The notes beneath the pieces were generated by a model. It searched no databases. It worked only from the letters and a program-made list of their open reading frames with translations, and was not told where the DNA came from. Both the position numbers and the translations under genes were made by a program. From assembly GCA_015143735.1 (NCBI GenBank), contig VKHC01000481.1, positions 1 through 11,701 of the forward strand: 11,701 bases of DNA, read 5' to 3'. Below, one piece after another: positions 8,143-11,701 of this stretch (the first letter of the stretch is position 1; each line of letters begins with the position of its first letter). The DNA comes from Synura sp. LO234KE. Lineage: Eukaryota; Sar; Synurophyceae; Synurales; Mallomonadaceae.

Positions 8143-8433
8143 CTAGATCGGATGAACAGGGATGCGTTTCATGCCCGCTATCTTCGCGAACGCTATCTTC
8201 AGCTCTATTGGCGAAGCGAGAAGCGGTGTCTTCCTATCCGTGTTCAGGTAGTCACGAGTTAGTCCGTCCTTTTTGCGCTTCTGCGCGCGGTCCGAGTCGT
8301 CGCTATCGTAGCTTTTGCTGCGGCCTCGCGCGGAGACATCAGATCCATTGCCGCTGTCGTAAGCCACCGTTGTCACCGCCACGCCCAGTGCCCTCCTTCT
8401 TTCCACTAGTCTTGCCGGCCTCTGCCCTGACAT
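8143..8433 (-). pseudogene. Retroelement gag, basic Lys/Arg/Asp-rich linker segment
   Basis: The frame is open for about 96 codons, with a Ser/Asp-rich low-complexity part (SKSYDSDDSDRAQKRKKDG) followed by DYLNTDRKTPLLASPIELK. This fits a disordered linker before the capsid domain. It ends at TAG 8145-8143. The 8440-8612 stretch between this and the previous fragment reads poorly in all frames. It is part of the decayed element rather than a separate gene. Confidence 0.45.
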
Positions 8434-8612
8434 AGACCTCTGACGTTCTGATCTTTTTCTAGCGCCTACACGCCTCTGCTAGTTCTTGCCTGAGATGTAT
8501 CCGGTATTCCATGTGCGTCTGCGTAGGTTAACGCAGCTTGGTGCAAATCGAGTCTCGCGGTTATCTAGAATACACTGGCATCGCATCACCACTAGTAGTA
8601 GACTTAACTATG

Positions 8613-8934
8613 CTACTCCTTAGCGTCAGCAAGATACGCCGCCTTCTTCATTTCAGCAGACTGCCTCGACCTCACCAAGCTTCTTCGCCAGGTCCTCGAT
8701 GACTACACCTTGAACTGATAGCTTGCTACTATCCGTCGTGATTGACTCTTAAGTCGATTGTACTTCAGCGCTTTGAGCCTGTGTTCCCACCTCCATCCAC
8801 TCAACCCTTTCTTCAATTTCTGGGTTAAATCTGACTGACCTCTTGCCCGGGCCACGCGTCGAGACGTTTTGGTCGAGGTCGTTGCTTTGCGGTGCCCCAT
8901 GCACTGGTCCTGCACCTGGTTCAACCAGTCTCCT
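8613..8934 (-). pseudogene. Retroelement gag, middle part
   Basis: The frame from 8934 to 8653 reads as gag linker (RSVRFNPEIEERVEWMEV, VVIEDLAKKLGEVEAV) with an in-frame TAA at 8751-8749. A frameshift near 8655 moves into AEMKKAAYLADAKE, which ends at TAG 8615-8613. The segment is charged and looks structured at its end. It is the continuation of the N-terminal piece after a frame change near 8940. Confidence 0.55.
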
Positions 8935-8941
8935 GACAATA

Positions 8942-9411
8942 TCATCGAAAATACACTAAATTGCTTGAATTTTCCTCTAATCGCAGGAGGCGCTCCTCGT
9001 GCTCTCTGGCTCTGCGCCTGTGCACATCGATTTTGTCCATGGCGTATGACATTTGCCTCGCAAGGGTCTCTGTCAACTCACGATCTTCAGCCGCTTTTCA
9101 TTCGGCTTCGATTTCTTGATGCTTCATGCGCGCCTGGAAATTCTCTACCCTCAACCGACACTGCTCCTTAATCCCGGCCACGATTGCTTTGACGTCACGA
9201 AGTTGGTCCGCTATGGAACCTTCCAGAACAACACTTCCAGGAGGTGTATCTTGCTGGTTTGTAGCCATGCCATGTCCACCTGTACCGCTATTTCCCCAAA
9301 ACTTGTATTTCCTTTGTTAGTATCCAATTTGAGTTCGATATCTCCAATAATAATTTGATCTCCCTCGTTTACCGCTTTTTCTTCGAATACGAATTCATTA
9401 TTCTCCCTGTT
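8942..9411 (-). pseudogene. Retroelement gag, N-terminal part
   Basis: An open stretch from 9411 reads as acidic coding sequence (EFVFEEKAVNEGDQIIIGDI). It passes by an apparent frameshift near 9300 into a frame with a Gly-rich linker and then MATNQQDTPPGSVV from the ATG at 9268. That frame continues as a charged helical stretch (IADQLRDVKAIVAGIKEQ, then a TGA at 9100-9098, then ELTETLARQMSYAMDKIDV and RRRAREHEERLL). It ends at TGA 8944-8942. The heptad-like Leu/Ala spacing and high charge suggest a coiled coil, common in gag N-termini. Whether translation originally began at 9268 or upstream is unclear because the frameshift blocks the upstream frame. Confidence 0.6.
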
Positions 9412-9564
9412 TCAGCTGATATACTTGCCTATTAATATATATATAATGTGCGGTTACTCCTCCAACACAGTCCGGCTCTGAGAAAGTGCGCGGTAAGGTC
9501 TTAAACTTACTCCTTGGTCGACTGATAGCGAACACTAATGCGAAAAATCACTAAGCAATATCTA

Positions 9565-9587
9565 AACTTAGAAGCAGTTTCTAAGTT
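9565..9587. repeat. Perfect 9-bp inverted repeat (hairpin)
   Basis: AACTTAGAA and TTCTAAGTT are perfect reverse complements separated by 5 nt (GCAGT). The stem is AT-rich and not followed by a T run on either strand, so it is not a terminator. It could be a chance feature of AT-rich DNA or a piece of retroelement LTR. Confidence 0.6.
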
Positions 9588-10170
9588 CCCAACTACTACC
9601 AAATCCAGTTGGCTAGAGCTAGTTAAAGATGGTAGAAGCGCAGTTCTAATACCGTATCAGCAGCTAAATAGTTCAGCACCAAAGATATATTTCGTAAATT
9701 ACTTCAGCATTTGAGAAGAATGGGAATAGAATACGATTTTACGACTGATAGCATTCAACACAAAGATTTATCGTAACATTCAACTGCTACTAGTTCAATA
9801 CAGAGAAATAGCTACAAAGTACCCAGTATAGAGAATTAGAAACTTTCAGGAACCTTCGAACCCATTTCATCAGTACCATGACTTGATACCATTTACAGCT
9901 CTATTCAGATACGAACCAATAAGATTTTCTCCTGCCGCCAAAACGTTGTGTTGAAGCCAATTTTAAGAACAGTAGAATTTGGGGTAGAATTAGAAGTTGC
10001 AATTTGTAATAACTTCAATTCGGTGAATAGTGGGATACATCGAATGAAGAATGATGAAAACGGTGCGTTATCTCAAGAGAACTTTTTCTCTACAAAATTA
10101 CTATTTTTTAATTAAATCGAAATTGCTATGCATGCGTTCGTCAGTGACTAGGAGTTTATGTAGGAAAAAC

Positions 10171-10263
10171 CGAGAATCATCGAGGAACGACGAGTTTGTT
10201 TTCGAGTTACTTTTCGAGGCATGCCGAGAAAATTACGAGAAAACAAACAGAGATCGTTCCGAG
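10171..10263. repeat. Cluster of eight CGAG motifs at about 10-12 bp spacing
   Basis: CGAG starts at 10171, 10181, 10191, 10203, 10215, 10225, 10236 and 10260, all on the plus strand. Successive gaps are 10, 10, 12, 12, 10, 11 and 24 bp, close to one helical turn (two turns for the last). The bases between are not conserved, so this is either a much eroded short tandem repeat or a phased array of protein sites. Confidence 0.6.
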
Positions 10264-10638
10264 ATGATTCAAGGTTCGACTTTATAAACTGGGTTTGTGG
10301 AAAAAGAGTAAGCAGTAGAATCGATGCAGTTTATGATAAGCATTCCATCTTTGAAATTGGATAGGCGAAATGCACGTCCGTCTTTTCGTACAATTATGAA
10401 CCCTCCTATAAATGTGCATATGTACAAAAATGAAGAAACTTTAAAATTTATATTCTGGGTTTGAAACCCGAAACGGGTGAACGTTGGAATACGACAAAAT
10501 GGGGACGAAAATCGTGCTTCGAAATTTTTTAAATTATCGATAACGATAACGTCATCGCAGGGTAGGAAGAGAATGCCAATTTTTTTCAAACATGCTGAAT
10601 TCAATAATTGAAAGCTCTTGCAAGGTTTATATATTGAA

Positions 10639-10716
10639 ATAAACCAGCCAGGACCGTTTAATAAACTGATCTAGACCGGTTTATATTCTTAGATAAACCG
10701 ATCAGGACCGTTTTAT
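10639..10716. repeat. Three tandem near-palindromic 24-bp units
   Basis: Units begin at 10639, 10661 and 10693. Each starts ATAAAC, has a central GATC- or CAGG-like core followed by GACCG, and ends in TTTA(T). The middle unit (10661-10684) is close to a perfect palindrome, with only two mismatched base pairs out of twelve. The second and third units differ at 4 of 24 positions. A further half unit (AAGGTTTAT, 10622-10630) precedes them. Confidence 0.65.
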
Positions 10717-11312
10717 CATCAGTAGACCCGACAAATAATTGCCCAGTGGGACTGGTTTTCCCCCTCTTTTTTCACAAACTATCCGGTCATGGCGAAAATT
10801 TTGAAAATATTTGATCATTTAAGAACAAACAAATCTCAACGATCACGACGAAAAAGGACATCAAACAAATTGCGTAATACTTGCTAGAGGGGCCTGAATT
10901 GAAATTCAAAAGAAATCCCGCAAGAATTTACAAATGGCAAATTTCGGAAAATACAAGTAAAATTCAAAATACTGAAAAATAGAACTTAATGAATAAACAA
11001 GTAATGACGAAAATATTTGTAGATGTAGATATTATTATCATCACCAATCAACATATTAAGAGCTCAATTTGAGTCTCCCTTCGCGAAAAATTCAAATTTT
11101 AAAAAGCAGTTTAGGTCCCAACTTTTCCGATCTCGATGAACTCGATGAGCTGGTTAACATAACTTTGGGAATGTTTCAATTAATGTCCATAAATTGATTT
11201 AACATCTAGATCGCGACTGAGATTGCTTTATTTCAGAATTTTTCCAATCTCCAAATTTTGCTCGTCAACGTTCAAATCTACATATTTTTTTCAAATCAAA
11301 TATTTTTGCTCG

Positions 11313-11701
11313 TTAATTTTTGCCCGTTAGAAATCTCCGTTGATACAGGTGAGAGTGCAAATTCATAATACCTATTCCCCATGACGTTTTTTTGTATATC
11401 CGCCAATAGATCACTTTCAAACGTAGCTAAAGCCATCCAAACTACTAGCCATTCATGTACGTACGCAACTGCGTTAGCCCCAACTTGAACCACATGTCAC
11501 CACCAAACACTTTTAATTCAATTTCGTTTTCAAAAACCTACTTTTTGAACATCGTGATTTTAGGCCCTTTCGACAATTTTCCAAAAATTCTGCTGATGCC
11601 TATGCAACTCATAGGTATAATAACTTACATACTGAAATTTTTCCAGGCAATCTTGGCTGGAAACACCCGCCTCCAGAAAAAGGAGGATGGCGAGCTCAGA
11701 A
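11313..11701 (-). CDS. C-terminal exons of an unrecognised gene (partial, enters from right edge)
   Basis: Three short minus-strand exons join in phase. Exon 11701-11629 reads SELAILLFLEAGVSSQDC and onward, ending at TAT/GTAAGT. A 91-nt intron (11628-11538, ending AAGTAG) leads to exon 11537-11465, with FENEIELKVFGGDMWFKLGL. A strong GTACGT donor and a 93-nt intron (11464-11372) lead to exon 11371-11313 (MNLHSHLYQRRFLTGKN) and TAA at 11315-11313. Intron lengths match those of MetRS, and GTACGT is also used by MetRS intron 5. Together this gives 67 C-terminal residues. The family is not recognised. The last exon is the weakest part: its acceptor (GGAATAG) lacks a pyrimidine tract. A plus-strand reading of the window end is possible but less consistent. 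Confidence 0.45.

Larger units (their letters stand above)
5823..9411 (-). mobile_element. Degenerate Ty3/gypsy-type retroelement remnant (gag, protease, start of RT)
   Basis: Reading the minus strand from 9411 to 5823 gives, in order: a gag N-terminus, a coiled-coil stretch, a Lys/Arg-rich linker, a capsid-like segment, a CCCH-like finger, a retropepsin with DTGA and IGLPDI, and a pre-RT segment leading to PSDTSGIVIYLVVA. The last corresponds to the PSxSPIxSPLVVA start of gypsy RT. The gag-PR-RT order, the protease motifs and this RT start are what identify the family. Frames switch repeatedly and stops are frequent, so the element is dead. The rest of RT, RNase H, integrase and the 3' LTR are missing. 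No 5' LTR or primer-binding site could be established. It lies between the unrecognised minus-strand gene and the AT-rich region. Confidence 0.8.
9412..11312. other. AT-rich stretch without a supported gene
   Basis: About 1.9 kb, clearly richer in A/T than the genes on the left, with many homopolymer runs and stops in all frames. Two chance-looking frames exist (10269-10604 minus, 111 codons; 10051-10287 plus, 78 codons), without recognisable domains. The part next to the retroelement (9412 to about 9950) could include its 5' UTR or LTR, but no TG...CA ends or second copy is visible. The repeats and the hairpin inside it are listed separately. Confidence 0.45.

Noticed and set aside
5905-8435. 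Long plus-strand open frames (for example 6540-7025, 6842-7444, 7977-8435)
   Set aside because: Ser/Arg/Cys-rich translations that mirror the minus-strand gag and protease frames; no domains of their own.
9876-9891. Minus-strand TGGTATCAAG as a retroelement primer-binding site
   Set aside because: Only eight bases match the initiator-tRNA-Met type, no CA-ended LTR precedes it, and it lies about 600 bp from the gag start.
9850-9891. tRNA or SINE-like A and B boxes on the minus strand (TGGTATCAAG and GGTTCGAA)
   Set aside because: Box spacing is about 12 nt too short for a tRNA and no cloverleaf can be folded; single weak matches.
10051-10287. 78-codon plus-strand frame
   Set aside because: Its content comes largely from the CGAG-phased repeat; no independent sign of coding.
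10269-10604. 111-codon minus-strand frame in the AT-rich region
   Set aside because: No recognisable domain, no splice or start context; compatible with chance, though an orphan gene is not excluded.
11345-11352. Plus-strand CAG/GTGAGAG donor near 11348
   Set aside because: No convincing coding sequence precedes it, and the minus-strand exons over the same bases are more coherent.
1-11701. CRISPR arrays, bacterial operons, rRNA genes
   Set aside because: No regular repeat-spacer structure or rRNA-like sequence; spliceosomal introns show the DNA is eukaryotic.

Overview
The window is eukaryotic nuclear DNA. It carries a methionyl-tRNA synthetase gene split by nine short GT-AG introns (50 to 185 nt), one of which contains a perfect TACTAAC branch-site motif. 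It also holds the worn remains of a Ty3/gypsy-type retroelement and a long AT-rich, apparently non-coding stretch. The organism cannot be named from this sequence. Small introns, tight gene spacing on the left and a retroelement remnant fit a protist, alga or fungus-like genome better than a bacterium or vertebrate.

Layout. Positions 1-760 (minus) hold the first exon of an unrecognised protein, whose apparent stop lies inside a good splice donor, so the gene probably continues past the left edge. Only 40 bp away, positions 801-4080 (plus) encode a predicted 825-residue MetRS: HIGH and KMSKS signatures, no zinc-knuckle cysteines, an anticodon-binding domain and a C-terminal EMAPII/p43-type tRNA-binding domain. 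Positions 4391-5540 (minus), convergent with MetRS, hold an unrecognised intron-containing or decaying gene. Its stop codon lies in a 94-bp sequence (4313-4406) repeated directly at 5729-5822.

From 5823 to about 9411 (minus) lies a retroelement remnant. It contains gag pieces with a coiled-coil N-terminus, a capsid-like stretch and a CCCH-like finger, then a retropepsin with DTGA, and a pre-RT segment that ends in the first RT motif exactly where the 94-bp repeat begins. RT, RNase H and integrase are absent. Positions 9412-11312 are AT-rich, with three near-palindromic repeats and a helically spaced CGAG cluster. At 11313-11701 (minus), three short exons join in phase into what looks like the C-terminus of a further gene.

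MetRS is the only gene whose function is firm. The two genes on the left probably share a very short divergent promoter region. The other minus-strand genes are inferred from reading-frame quality and splice-site agreement, not from recognised homology.
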